64,000 bases of DNA, taken from contig MAAO01000016.1 in assembly GCA_002163155.1 (NCBI GenBank), positions 1 to 64,000 of the forward strand. Direction: 5' to 3'. The stretch's first letter is position 1, and the number at the start of each line of letters is the position of its first letter. This document shows positions 10,441 through 20,310 of this stretch, in pieces. The notes under the pieces are model-generated. The model did no database searches, had not been told where the DNA came from, and saw only the letters and a program-made list of their open reading frames with translations. Source of the stretch: Halobacteriovorax marinus. Lineage in GTDB: Bacteria > Bdellovibrionota > Bacteriovoracia > Bacteriovoracales > Bacteriovoracaceae. The translations under genes were made by a program, and so were the position numbers.

Positions 10441-11520
10441 ATGAGCCTTTTAAAAACTTCCTTGCATCAAATCCACGTAGATTTGAAAGCAAAAATGGCA
10501 CCTTTCGCAGGTTTCGACATGCCCTTACAGTATTCTTCAGTAAAAGAAGAATCAAAAGCAGTTAGATCAAACGTCGGCGTTTTTGATGTTTCACACATGG
10601 GTGAATTCTTTGTAACTGGTCCTGATGCTATCAAGTTTGTGGACTATCTAATAACAAATGATTTTGCAGGTGCCGAATTACAAAAAGCTGTTTACTCACC
10701 TCTTTGTAGAGAAGATGGTACGACAATTGATGATCTTATCGCTTACAAACTGGAAACAGAGAGAGTGCTCATCTGTGTAAATGCTTCCAATATTGTAAAA
10801 GACTGGAACTGGATCTCCTCTAAGACAAAGGGATTCAATATAGAGCTAACTAATGAATCTTCGAATTATTCGCTACTTGCAGTACAAGGTCCCAAAGTAG
10901 AAGAAATATTCAAGGCCATTGAACTCATCAATGACGAAGATGGGCTTGTTTACTATAGTGCTAAAGAACTTACTAAAATGGGTGAGAAAGTTATTCTCGC
11001 CAGAACTGGTTATACGGGTGAAGATGGTTTTGAAGTTTTCTGTTCACACGAGATGGCCAAAACACTTTGGTCTAAACTACTGGAAAAAGGTGCTGTCCCC
11101 TGCGGTCTTGCCGCTAGAGACGTTCTTAGACTTGAAGTTTGCTACCCTCTCTACGGTCATGAGCTTAACGATACACTCACGCCATTAGATGCAGCTCTAA
11201 AATGGACAGTTAAAACACAAAAAGATAATTTCATAGGAAAGGAAGCTCTAACAGGCCTCACTTCAAGCAAGCGACTAGTTAAACTTAGCCTCGATAAGGG
11301 AATCCCAAGAGAAGGCTATAACATACTGAATATGCAAGATGAAGTTATTGGAGTAGTCACTTCAGGGACTATGTCAGTAGAAACAGGAAAAGGAATTGCC
11401 CTAGGTCTAGTTGATAGAAATAAATTTCCAGAGAATAAGCTATTTAAAATCAATATTAGAAAGAATAATATAGAAGCTAATTACCACACAAAAGCATTTA
11501 TCACAGGAGGGCACAAATAA
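10441..11520 (+). CDS. gcvT: Glycine cleavage system aminomethyltransferase (T protein)
   Basis: MAPFAGFDMPLQY, VFDVSHMGEF, RTGYTGEDGFEVF, GLAARDVLRLE. Confidence 0.95.
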   Translation: MSLLKTSLHQIHVDLKAKMAPFAGFDMPLQYSSVKEESKAVRSNVGVFDVSHMGEFFVTGPDAIKFVDYLITNDFAGAELQKAVYSPLCREDGTTIDDLIAYKLETERVLICVNASNIVKDWNWISSKTKGFNIELTNESSNYSLLAVQGPKVEEIFKAIELINDEDGLVYYSAKELTKMGEKVILARTGYTGEDGFEVFCSHEMAKTLWSKLLEKGAVPCGLAARDVLRLEVCYPLYGHELNDTLTPLDAALKWTVKTQKDNFIGKEALTGLTSSKRLVKLSLDKGIPREGYNILNMQDEVIGVVTSGTMSVETGKGIALGLVDRNKFPENKLFKINIRKNNIEANYHTKAFITGGHK

Positions 11521-11906
11521 TGTCTCAAAATATTCCGCAAGAACTTAGATATACAAAAGACCACGAATGGGCAATTTTAGAAGGTGACGTTGTCTCAATA
11601 GGTATCACTGACTTCGCACAGTCTGCACTTGGTGATATCGTTTTCGTTGAGCTTCCAGAAGTGGATACAGAACTCTCTCCAGAAGACTCTTTTGGTGTTG
11701 TTGAATCTATTAAATCTGTAAGTGATCTCTACTCCCCAATCGCTGGAACAGTAGTAGAAGTAAATAGCGACCTAGAAGGAACACCTGAAGCCTGTAACGA
11801 AACTCCTTACGGCTCATGGATGATTAAACTGAAAGTAGCATCAACAGACGAGTTCAACGCACTCATGTCTCCAGAAGCATATAAAGAGCTTTGCGATAAT
11901 CAATAA
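11520..11906 (+). CDS. gcvH: Glycine cleavage system H protein
   Basis: RYTKDHEWAILEGDVVSIGITDFAQSALGDIVFVELP, lipoyl site VVESIKSVSDLYSP. Confidence 0.97.
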   Translation: MSQNIPQELRYTKDHEWAILEGDVVSIGITDFAQSALGDIVFVELPEVDTELSPEDSFGVVESIKSVSDLYSPIAGTVVEVNSDLEGTPEACNETPYGSWMIKLKVASTDEFNALMSPEAYKELCDNQ

Positions 11907-11912
11907 TTTTCA

Positions 11913-11942
11913 TACCCAAAAGAGGTCATCTTCTTTTGGGTA
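11913..11942 (+). terminator. Hairpin after gcvH
   Basis: TACCCAAAAGA-GGTCATC-TTCTTTTGGGTA stem. Confidence 0.5.
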
Positions 11943-12183
11943 ATTATCCGTTGCAAGAAAAAAATAAAAAAAATCACTCCCCCAAAGTCAACATTCAGAC
12001 CTCAAAAAAGTAAAAAAAATCGATTTAATTTTCTTACATTTTTAGGCACTTAACTAAATAGATATTTTTTTTCACATTGTAATTTTTTCTCTTTACGAAA
12101 GGCCCGTGAACTCGCATACTGCTCAAGTTCTAAGACATAAGGACATGCATTCAAACAAAAAGTTTAATAGGTAAAAAGTAAAT

Positions 12184-12483
12184 ATGATTTCTGAAACTCA
12201 AGAATCAGTTCAATTATTAAATACTGCTATTATCAAAAGCAAAGAAAAGAAAATCGATAACAACTTCGAAGATCGTCTTGCGGAAGCATGTCAATCACCA
12301 GAAATGGAAGCTCTAAGTGTTGCAATTACTTTTCTTGCAGAAAAACAAAAAATCTCAAGGGACCAAGCGGCAATTTCTTTAATCGAAAGAATGCGTGAAC
12401 TAGATACTATCTGGAATGACTATGTCATGATGGAAGGAATCAGCAACCTAAAAGATCTTCTCACTCGTTCTAATAAGCACTAA
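12184..12483 (+). CDS. Hypothetical protein, 99 aa
   Basis: Intact ORF with own leader; no recognised motif. Confidence 0.6.
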   Translation: MISETQESVQLLNTAIIKSKEKKIDNNFEDRLAEACQSPEMEALSVAITFLAEKQKISRDQAAISLIERMRELDTIWNDYVMMEGISNLKDLLTRSNKH

Positions 12484-12495
12484 CAAAACCCTCAC

Positions 12496-13377
12496 TTAAT
12501 TCACTGAAGGCTTATATGGCTTTCCATCAACAAAAACTTTATATAGATTTGTATTTTCAAATTCTATCAATCCCATCTTAACTCCAACAAAGTTAACATT
12601 TCGAAGTTCACAATCAGTAAATGTAAGTCCTAGAGAATTAACTTTATTGAAAATTACATTTTCTAGCTTAGTATTCTTAAACTGAGTGCTCTCTAAGTCT
12701 GACCCATTAAAATGAACGTGAACCAGATGACTATTGTTAGAAATTTCATTTCCCTTAAATTCGACGTTATTGAATTTAAAGTGTGAAAGTTTAATATTTT
12801 CAAAATGAGAAATATTCCACTTCCCTCCGCTCATAGAACCTTTATACATTTTGCCGGAAACTAAACTTACATCGATAAAAGTACTTTTATTAATTTTAAT
12901 ATTTTGAAAGTTAATTTCCAAAAGCTTAGAGTTTCTAAATTCAGTTAAGTAAATCGTTGAACGCAAAAGCGAAAAAAGAGAAGAGTTCAAATTCTTTATA
13001 TAAATGGCCTTAATATGTGATAATTCTATTAGTAAGTTTTCAACATCAACATTCAAAAGTTTTCCATAGTTCCAATAAGTATTTCGTAAAGATATTCTTT
13101 TATTTCTAATATCTTGCAACTGGAAGAAAGTAAGGGAGCTTGCCGTAAAACCAATATCTTTAGAAGTAGAATTGATAACAGAGGAATCTAATAAATACGT
13201 ATTTAGGAAGTCGATCTTTTCACTACTAAAAATTAGGGAGTCCTTAACCGTCGCTCTACTAAAGAAAGAACTCTCTTCTAGTTTTAGACTTTCATCACTA
13301 ATAGTTGAATTAAAAAAGTTTTTGCCAAAGGAATTGGCACAAGTAAAAAGTAAAACTAGAATAAGAAAATATCTCAT
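12496..13377 (-). CDS. Exported pentapeptide-repeat-like protein
   Basis: Signal peptide MRYFLILVLLFTCANSFG; repeats such as HFNGSDLESTQFKNTKLENVIFN. Confidence 0.65.
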   Translation of the reverse strand: MRYFLILVLLFTCANSFGKNFFNSTISDESLKLEESSFFSRATVKDSLIFSSEKIDFLNTYLLDSSVINSTSKDIGFTASSLTFFQLQDIRNKRISLRNTYWNYGKLLNVDVENLLIELSHIKAIYIKNLNSSLFSLLRSTIYLTEFRNSKLLEINFQNIKINKSTFIDVSLVSGKMYKGSMSGGKWNISHFENIKLSHFKFNNVEFKGNEISNNSHLVHVHFNGSDLESTQFKNTKLENVIFNKVNSLGLTFTDCELRNVNFVGVKMGLIEFENTNLYKVFVDGKPYKPSVN

Positions 13378-13892
13378 CTCTCTCCCCTATCATTTGAAAA
13401 AATCATTCCCCTCTTCATGGCCTCAGCTCTAGAAAAAGGAAGAATTGTTGAATTATTAAACAATGCACCGTCAAAAATAGTATTACCTACATGGGAATAC
13501 ATAAATTCAGTTCCACGTAAGTCCGAAAAACTTAAGTTACAGTCTGTAAAAATCACATCTCTAAATTGAACTCTTCTTAAATCTGTATAAATAAAATTAG
13601 AATTGGCAATATTAACATTCTTAATCTTTCCACCATTGAGCTTAGCAAAACTAAAATCAGTATTTTCGATATCAATATTTTCAAATAAAAAATATACGAT
13701 ATGAGATTTGTGAAAATTAATTTCTCTAAAGTCCTTTTTAGGTACAAATTTTTTAATGACAGAAAATGAATAATTTCTTTCTTTCACGTCAGTATCGATA
13801 CTTTCAATACGAGTCCCAACACTTTGAGAAACCGTAACATTGGCCATTAGACATAAATTAAATATAAATTTAAGGAGTAAATTCAAGCTCAT
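13374..13892 (-). CDS. Exported pentapeptide-repeat protein
   Basis: NTDFSFAKLNGGKIKNVNIANSNFIYTDLRRVQFRDVIFTDCNLSFSDLRGTEF; 4-nt overlap with the next gene. Confidence 0.7.
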   Translation of the reverse strand: MSLNLLLKFIFNLCLMANVTVSQSVGTRIESIDTDVKERNYSFSVIKKFVPKKDFREINFHKSHIVYFLFENIDIENTDFSFAKLNGGKIKNVNIANSNFIYTDLRRVQFRDVIFTDCNLSFSDLRGTEFMYSHVGNTIFDGALFNNSTILPFSRAEAMKRGMIFSNDRGER

Positions 13893-14592
13893 AATCTACC
13901 TTCATTAAAACAGGTATTAATACCGTTTCATTTTTTGCTGTTATTAAAACATTTTGTATTTCTGTTATTAGAGGTGTTTCGTAAGAAAGGGTATTGCAGG
14001 GAGATTTATTCACAATAAATACCTCTCTCTTTTCCAGGTTTTCTAGAAATTTTTCATTTATATTTATCATTTGTTCACATTTTGTCTGTGCAAGATATTT
14101 CATTCTTCGATTAAGGCACTGAGCTTTTCTCATACGATGCTTTTTACATGAAAAAGTATTATCAACAGATTTTACAGATAAACTACCATAGTGAGTTGTT
14201 TCAAGAGTATTTTTAAAAAAGGGTGTTAAACTCTTTGTTTCAATTATGTGTTGTTTAAATCTAGCAAGCTCTCCTTCTGTACCGTATATAGAAAAAGTTA
14301 TTGAACTATTATTCACAAATGTATCCCAATGAATCGAACCATCAGTCCAACTCACCATATCTTCAGAATAGTCAAAGCTACCAACCCCTGAAATGAAGTT
14401 AGCCGATACTACATTATTAAAATTACCATAAACGACTAATGAGATTAACCCTTCTCTAGTTTCTAGGATTTCATAGGTTGCATGCTTTGCAATTTCAGTA
14501 AGCTCGTTATCTAGCGGTCCACCGGTAATCATTCGATCAATAGTCACTGCATTAACGTTTAAGAATATGAGAAAAACAATAAAATATCTCAT
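13870..14592 (-). CDS. Exported protein of unknown function
   Basis: Signal peptide MRYFIVFLIFLNVNA; overlaps neighbours. Confidence 0.65.
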   Translation of the reverse strand: MRYFIVFLIFLNVNAVTIDRMITGGPLDNELTEIAKHATYEILETREGLISLVVYGNFNNVVSANFISGVGSFDYSEDMVSWTDGSIHWDTFVNNSSITFSIYGTEGELARFKQHIIETKSLTPFFKNTLETTHYGSLSVKSVDNTFSCKKHRMRKAQCLNRRMKYLAQTKCEQMININEKFLENLEKREVFIVNKSPCNTLSYETPLITEIQNVLITAKNETVLIPVLMKVDYELEFTP

Positions 14593-16316
14593 TAAATCCC
14601 ACCAGCATTCTTTATTAGTTTAATTAATTTCTTATTTCCCGTCTTTTTAGCGAGACTCAATACTGTTTCACCATGAACATTCTTAAGATTGATCAACTCG
14701 CTGATATTAAAATCAGGTCTTGAAGAAAAAACAGGTTTCTTTAATAAGTATTTAGCAATTTCATACTTTCCAAAACGCGTGGCCATAAGTAAGACCGATT
14801 CATTCAAAGGGTTAATAAAATTTAAGTCTGCTCCATTTGCTACATACCTTTTAAGCTCTTTGACTGTTGGAATAGACACCTTTGACATAAAAGCATAATG
14901 AAGAGGTACAAAACCAAGTCTGTCCCTAACGGCCCAATGACCTTTCCAGAGTTTTGAAGTTGTCACTTTTGAAGTACTTAGGAATTTATAATTACCATTT
15001 CCTCTTGAATAAAGTGCATAAGATAAAGGACTCTGACCAAGTAAATTATACTGATCGTCAATTGCGATATATCTCCAGTTGGCCCAAACTTTTCGGACCT
15101 CTCTCTTTAAGAATTTTAAATTACTGCTAACAACTTTAGTTTCTTTTGGAAGATCAAAACCTAAGAAAGTATGTAATATATTATTTTTTGTCTCATACTC
15201 AGGTCTAGGAAGAGAGTGAGATTCGTACACACTTTCCATTTTTGATCTCACATGATATCGAACTAACATCCCACCATTTTTTAAAAACCTAGAAAAATAA
15301 TTAGTAGAAGACCCTTCACCTTGATGAGAAACCAAATTCGTGTAATCAAAAACATTAATTCCTGCATTAAGTAATAAATTAGCAATATCAACGTGTCCCA
15401 TTAATAGAGCATTATTAATCGCCTTGCTATTTAATTCAAACGAGTAGCTTTCTAGTAGTGAATGTATAATTTCCTTGTGACCATTCGCAGCTGCAATTTC
15501 TAAAGGTGAGCCAATACTGCTTTCAAAAGTAGTATCAACTCCTAAACTAATTAATAACTTCATTAAGGCCGTATTTCCATTTTCAGCTGCGTAGTGAATC
15601 AAGGCATAGTTTGTCTTTCCAGCATACGAGAACCTTCGATTTAACCCTTCAGTTGCTTCACGTAGTAAATCCTGTGCAGCAACAATGTCTGAATGAAAGT
15701 AAAAATCTGGAGAAATTTCATTATTAATAATTTTCTTTAAGACAAATGTATTATCGACGCCTCGAGAGAGTAAAGACCACACTATATTTGGTAAATTGTT
15801 TTCGTAGGCTAACGCCAAGGGAGATTTTCCCCAAGGAGTTTCTTTTTCAAGATCTCCACTGTAATGATTAATGAAATAGTTTGAATGATCACTATCTTTG
15901 AGCGTTGAATTTTCAATAAGAGCGTGAAGTGCAGTATAACTATAGTCTTCAGAGTAAAGAGGGGCTTTATTTAAAACTCTTCTGGCTAAGTTAATTCTCT
16001 TGGCCTTAATCACTTCTAAAAGAAAAGATGAATTGGATCCAACTTTAAAGTTTGCATCAAAACCTTTTCTCTTAACTAAGTAGCTAAAAATATCTGGTAA
16101 GCCAAAAATAACTCTTCGCTCTTCTGATTGTAAAAGCGCTAGTAAGAGTGGCTGACCATTACATGTTGCATCTTTAGTAATATTTTCAATAGCGACCTCT
16201 ACGGACTCTTTACAAGTCTTCACATAAATATCGTTGAATTCTTGAAGTTTAACCTCTTCATCACAAGAGGCAAAAGATAAGAGAATAGTTAAAAGAAATA
16301 GTGTTTTAATTTTCAT
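14592..16316 (-). CDS. Ankyrin-repeat lipoprotein
   Basis: MKIKTLFLLTILLSFASCDEE lipobox; repeats such as NYALIHYAAENGNTALMKLLISLGVDTTFESSIGSPLEIAAANGHKEIIHSLL. Confidence 0.85.
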   Translation of the reverse strand: MKIKTLFLLTILLSFASCDEEVKLQEFNDIYVKTCKESVEVAIENITKDATCNGQPLLLALLQSEERRVIFGLPDIFSYLVKRKGFDANFKVGSNSSFLLEVIKAKRINLARRVLNKAPLYSEDYSYTALHALIENSTLKDSDHSNYFINHYSGDLEKETPWGKSPLALAYENNLPNIVWSLLSRGVDNTFVLKKIINNEISPDFYFHSDIVAAQDLLREATEGLNRRFSYAGKTNYALIHYAAENGNTALMKLLISLGVDTTFESSIGSPLEIAAANGHKEIIHSLLESYSFELNSKAINNALLMGHVDIANLLLNAGINVFDYTNLVSHQGEGSSTNYFSRFLKNGGMLVRYHVRSKMESVYESHSLPRPEYETKNNILHTFLGFDLPKETKVVSSNLKFLKREVRKVWANWRYIAIDDQYNLLGQSPLSYALYSRGNGNYKFLSTSKVTTSKLWKGHWAVRDRLGFVPLHYAFMSKVSIPTVKELKRYVANGADLNFINPLNESVLLMATRFGKYEIAKYLLKKPVFSSRPDFNISELINLKNVHGETVLSLAKKTGNKKLIKLIKNAGGI

Positions 16317-16349
16317 TCCTGCTCCTACAGATTGTTTTCAGGATACTTA

Positions 16350-16366
16350 AAGCAAGTTGTGTGCCA
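16350..16366 (-). promoter_or_regulatory. Sigma54 (-24/-12) promoter for the ankyrin/pentapeptide operon
   Basis: Reverse strand TGGCACACAACTTGCTT, exact GG-N10-GC spacing, about 34 nt before the ATG at 16316. Confidence 0.75.
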
Positions 16367-16398
16367 ATTCAAGGGTGGCTAAAGTACTAATAAAAGGA

Positions 16399-16434
16399 GT
16401 GCTCCAACCTCTCTGTTTCGATTTTGGAACACTT
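16399..16434 (-). other. Inverted repeat: terminator or activator-binding dyad
   Basis: AGTGCTCCAA ... TTGGAACACT between two minus-strand genes, upstream of the sigma54 promoter. Confidence 0.45.
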
Positions 16435-16440
16435 CTTTTC

Positions 16441-17580
16441 TTATAAGAGATTTTGAAGTTCTTGAGAGAAGTTCTCTTTATTAAGTGCAGGAATTTCAAT
16501 TGTATTGTGGCTTTGAATAGCGCCATAATTGATATCATTGATTGAAATATCAATAACGCCAATTTCTTCAACTTCTTCTTTAGAATAAGCTAATTCAACT
16601 CCAACAATCGCACTAGAGCCACTTCCACCATTTGAGCTTGAAAAAGTCACTGGCTTTAAAGGGTCCTGCTCATTAGGAGTATTTCCATCTTTTGTTGCTG
16701 TAAAAGAATAAAAGTAATTTTTGAGCATCTCTGTAAACATCTTCATGTAGTGAGCTTTAATTTGTGGATCAGTACTTTGAATATTTAACTTTAGATGACC
16801 TGTGAATGCTAACTGTTTCATGGCCTTACTAATTTTTGCTTCAACTTGTGCAGATACATATTTAAATGTCCCTGTTAACTTTCCACCTGCACTCATCATC
16901 GAACGAAATTTTCTTGTATCTATTTTAAGAGATACATTATCTTCGTACTTATATGGGTGAGCAAGTTTGATAGAAGGAAAAGCTGGACCAATTCCCTTCA
17001 TCATTGATTTAGCAAATGCTGGCTCTAACTTTTTAGGAACAAGAATTGAGATGTTAAAAGTTCTAGCAACATTAAAATTAGTACAATTATCTAAACTATC
17101 TTGAGAAAAACCAAATTTCACTTGCGTAATATTTGCAGAAGAATCTGCAGCACCAATAATTGTCGGCAATCCTAAGGCCATACCACACAGAGGTAACATT
17201 CCAACAATCTTAGCTTCGTACCCATGAATTCTTCTTAACTTCTGAGTTGCTCTTATCAATTTCTCTTGCCCAAGATTCTCGAGAGATACTTTCATATCAT
17301 ATTTAGAAAATTTGTTTCCATTCGCATCTTCAATGAAACCTTGAGTTACGGCTTGCGTATTTTTAATCACGAGATTACCATTTTCATCAGGAATAAGATC
17401 ACTATGAGTCCTTAACTTAAACTTTGTTGGTAACCAATAGAATGTATCCGGATTATCAGCATCTTGAATAAGCATTCTTCCTTTTAAATTTACATGTGCT
17501 CCGTTCCACAAACTAGCCCCTGCTCCAGCCTGGGCAGAGATAGTAGAGAGTAGAATTGCAATTGAAACTAGAAACTTCAT
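16441..17580 (-). CDS. Exported protein of unknown function (start trimmed to MKFLVSIAILLSTISAQA)
   Basis: Signal peptide begins at the internal Met; FYWLP motif shared with the 18799-20211 product. Confidence 0.65.
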   Translation of the reverse strand: MKFLVSIAILLSTISAQAGAGASLWNGAHVNLKGRMLIQDADNPDTFYWLPTKFKLRTHSDLIPDENGNLVIKNTQAVTQGFIEDANGNKFSKYDMKVSLENLGQEKLIRATQKLRRIHGYEAKIVGMLPLCGMALGLPTIIGAADSSANITQVKFGFSQDSLDNCTNFNVARTFNISILVPKKLEPAFAKSMMKGIGPAFPSIKLAHPYKYEDNVSLKIDTRKFRSMMSAGGKLTGTFKYVSAQVEAKISKAMKQLAFTGHLKLNIQSTDPQIKAHYMKMFTEMLKNYFYSFTATKDGNTPNEQDPLKPVTFSSSNGGSGSSAIVGVELAYSKEEVEEIGVIDISINDINYGAIQSHNTIEIPALNKENFSQELQNLL

Positions 17581-17588
17581 AAATACTC

Positions 17589-18797
17589 CTATAAACAGTC
17601 TGAATTCCGAGGAATCCATTTCTTATTGTTATTAATTAAACACTTAAACTGAGAACTTTTAATGAAACTATTAATATCATCATGAATAGTTTTATCTATA
17701 TCTTCAGCTGCTATCGCTACAAATACATCTTCAGTTTTTTCTTTAAATATTCTTCCACTAATTGTATTTTTTATTTCCGATTTTCTTACTAGGGCACTTG
17801 GTTCGTACACAATTAACCTTTGAGCCGCGTCGATAAGACTTGAAACGAAATTTGTCTGAAGAAACTTGTTATATAACTTCGTATAGAAACGATCCTCTAA
17901 TAAAGGATCAGCTTTTTCGTCAAAGGCAAAGTCTATAACCATGCTCTGACTTGAAACCATTTTCTTTAAAACATAAGTTGTTCTTTTTTCATTTCTACAG
18001 TGGTGGCGATTTTTACACTTCGTTATGAATATATATTTCTTACATGTTCTAGTCGTCCAACAAACTTTTTCATAATATGCTTTTTTTTCAAATTCACTAA
18101 AGGCTGCATAATCTCCTCTAATAAATCCTTCAGCCTCTATTTCATCAAAAGATGTTTTCATTCTCAGAACTGCTTCTTTAATAATCTTTCCAGAAACAAT
18201 TTTTTTAAACACTCTACCTTTTTCATGAAGAGGATTGTTTTTGATATCAAGCTCTAAAAGAATTCCCCTATCGTCACTTCTTAGAGAAATGTTATAATCA
18301 AACTCTATATCAGTTGATGCCAAGGCCAAAACGACATTCTGAACACTTAGTGGAACCTGCTGAATTTCCTTTATGCTACTTAAACATTTTTTTGCGTAAA
18401 CAGTGTCTTCTAGATCCAACTGATACTTTTTGACTCTTCTATTTTCTTCATCAAGTTTAGTTTTTATAAAGAAATTTATATTTTTTAGATAATTCTCTTT
18501 CCTTTCTTGATCTAATGACTGAGGCCTTAAAACTAAGTGGTAAAGACTCTTAGGCACCTTTACTCTTTCTCCTTGTATGAATTTATTCTTCATTTTAAGT
18601 TCACTAAAAGACAGGTCTTTATCAACAATCCAATCATGTTGAAAAATGTATACCTTCCTACATTCGCCTCCAATCAGAGCAATATCTCCCTTCTCGCCTA
18701 GGGGAATCACTCCCCCTAGGTTAAAAAGCGACGACTCAGATGAAAAACAACTTAATTGAAAACAAAAAGTCAAAATAACTAGAGTTAGATTTCTCAT
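17589..18797 (-). CDS. Exported protein of unknown function
   Basis: Signal-peptide-like MRNLTLVILTFCFQLSCFS; cysteine-rich segment CWTTRTCKKYIFITKCKNRHHC; operonic. Confidence 0.65.
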   Translation of the reverse strand: MRNLTLVILTFCFQLSCFSSESSLFNLGGVIPLGEKGDIALIGGECRKVYIFQHDWIVDKDLSFSELKMKNKFIQGERVKVPKSLYHLVLRPQSLDQERKENYLKNINFFIKTKLDEENRRVKKYQLDLEDTVYAKKCLSSIKEIQQVPLSVQNVVLALASTDIEFDYNISLRSDDRGILLELDIKNNPLHEKGRVFKKIVSGKIIKEAVLRMKTSFDEIEAEGFIRGDYAAFSEFEKKAYYEKVCWTTRTCKKYIFITKCKNRHHCRNEKRTTYVLKKMVSSQSMVIDFAFDEKADPLLEDRFYTKLYNKFLQTNFVSSLIDAAQRLIVYEPSALVRKSEIKNTISGRIFKEKTEDVFVAIAAEDIDKTIHDDINSFIKSSQFKCLINNNKKWIPRNSDCL

Positions 18798-18798
18798 A

Positions 18799-20211
18799 TT
18801 AATCCTCTAAATCTAAACACGTTTCATTAATTGGTATTAATGACTTTCCAATTAAATTTTTATGTAGCTTAAGCTGTTTAAAGTAACTTCTTTGGACACA
18901 CCTAAACATAGATGTATTGTACTCATCTCTACTTAGGACAATATTCTCATTACTGTCTCTATAGATATCTGCACTAATCGAAATCCCTTCAAATGTTGAT
19001 TGTTTGATTTGAATCTTATAATCAACTCCCGCTGTAGATTCACCTTCCTTTCCATTAAAGAAGACGGCGCCATCTTTTGCTTTGAAAGTTGTTTTAAAAA
19101 CTCCATCAGAGATTTGTTGCACTTGCTGATCTAGATTGAATTGTACTAATTGCTCTAACATTTTATACTCAACCCATTGTTGGAGCGGAAATGTTTTACA
19201 CTGGCTATCATCATTACAAACAATCTTAGTTTTACCATTAAAGTTTGATTTTCCATGATCAAATAAAATTTTCACATCAGAACTTCCACTCACCATATTT
19301 GTCGTTAACTTGTACGTACATACTGATGTTGTTGAGGAAGAACCACCAAATAAGGATCCACCAACAAATGCTCCAACGGGTCCGCCAATTAAACCTCCGA
19401 CAGCTGCTCCCATAATTTGATCTTCACTATCAGTACTCGTAACATTACAGCCTAAATTTTTCATACTACTTTCAAACTCTGCAGAAAACTTTCCTGTAAA
19501 ATAATATGAGCTGTTTACATTTAACTCACGCCCTTTAATCTCATAAATCAGCTGCCCTACCTTAGAGCCTTCACCGTAAGTTTTCCATTTCTTGTCTTCG
19601 GTCTTACTAAAAGGATGACTTGCATCATGATAAATTTCACCCCAAAAATGTGAAAGAGGGCTAAAGACAGTGTCGTTATCGAATTTATTAGAAAGATCAA
19701 AGGCGCCATAAGGTCCCTTCTTGTTTGTCACTTCGCTATCAACATTCTTCATAGCGGACATTTTTCTAACTGGAATGACATTTAAGTTAATTTCACCAGG
19801 TGTTACATTCGTACAGTGCTTATATTCTTCAGCACCACCTTTGATTTGACTTGAAATATGTTGAACAATTTTGTTTCTAAGCTTTACTTCATTCTTATTA
19901 AGGTTAAAATCTGGTTTGACTTCAATTTCCATTTTAGAAGCAAATCCAATATAACTTTGATTATTACTTTCTATCAACTTAGGAACAACAGTGTGATTGA
20001 AGTGTCCCGAAGTTTTATAAACACCAGGGAGCCAATACCAAGTTGCACAGGCCTCATGATCTCTATAAGCTACAAGGTTTTGTTTTTGATTTTCTAATAC
20101 ATCGACCTTTGAACTTGTAAGAACTGTAACTGCCTGTGTTTGAGAACACATCAATGCTAGAAAAGGTAATATTGCTAATTTAGATTTCATTAATCCCTCC
20201 AATTTTTTCAA
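18799..20211 (-). CDS. Exported protein of unknown function with glycine-zipper segment
   Basis: Signal peptide (probable start MKSKLAILPFLALMCSQTQA at 20190); IMGAAVGGLIGGPVGAFVGGSLFGG; WYWLP motif. Confidence 0.65.
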   Translation of the reverse strand: MKKLEGLMKSKLAILPFLALMCSQTQAVTVLTSSKVDVLENQKQNLVAYRDHEACATWYWLPGVYKTSGHFNHTVVPKLIESNNQSYIGFASKMEIEVKPDFNLNKNEVKLRNKIVQHISSQIKGGAEEYKHCTNVTPGEINLNVIPVRKMSAMKNVDSEVTNKKGPYGAFDLSNKFDNDTVFSPLSHFWGEIYHDASHPFSKTEDKKWKTYGEGSKVGQLIYEIKGRELNVNSSYYFTGKFSAEFESSMKNLGCNVTSTDSEDQIMGAAVGGLIGGPVGAFVGGSLFGGSSSTTSVCTYKLTTNMVSGSSDVKILFDHGKSNFNGKTKIVCNDDSQCKTFPLQQWVEYKMLEQLVQFNLDQQVQQISDGVFKTTFKAKDGAVFFNGKEGESTAGVDYKIQIKQSTFEGISISADIYRDSNENIVLSRDEYNTSMFRCVQRSYFKQLKLHKNLIGKSLIPINETCLDLED

Positions 20212-20249
20212 ACTCTAATTTGAGTTTAGAATTGTTTCGAAGAGCAATT

Positions 20250-20265
20250 TGCAAGGAGAAGGCCA
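20250..20265 (-). promoter_or_regulatory. Sigma54 (-24/-12) promoter for the 20211-16441 operon
   Basis: Reverse strand TGGCCTTCTCCTTGCA, exact GG-N10-GC spacing. Confidence 0.7.
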
Positions 20266-20294
20266 ACAATCTATTAAGTAACAATCAAAATATT

Positions 20295-20310
20295 GTTCCA
20301 CTCTTGGAAC
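20295..20310. promoter_or_regulatory. Dyad GTTCCA-CTCT-TGGAAC between divergent sigma54 promoters (candidate enhancer site)
   Basis: Perfect 6-bp inverted repeat, 4-nt spacer. Confidence 0.4.

Noticed and set aside
16347-16571. 74-aa minus ORF
   Set aside because: Overlaps the end of the 16441-17580 gene in another frame and spans the sigma54 promoter and inverted repeat.
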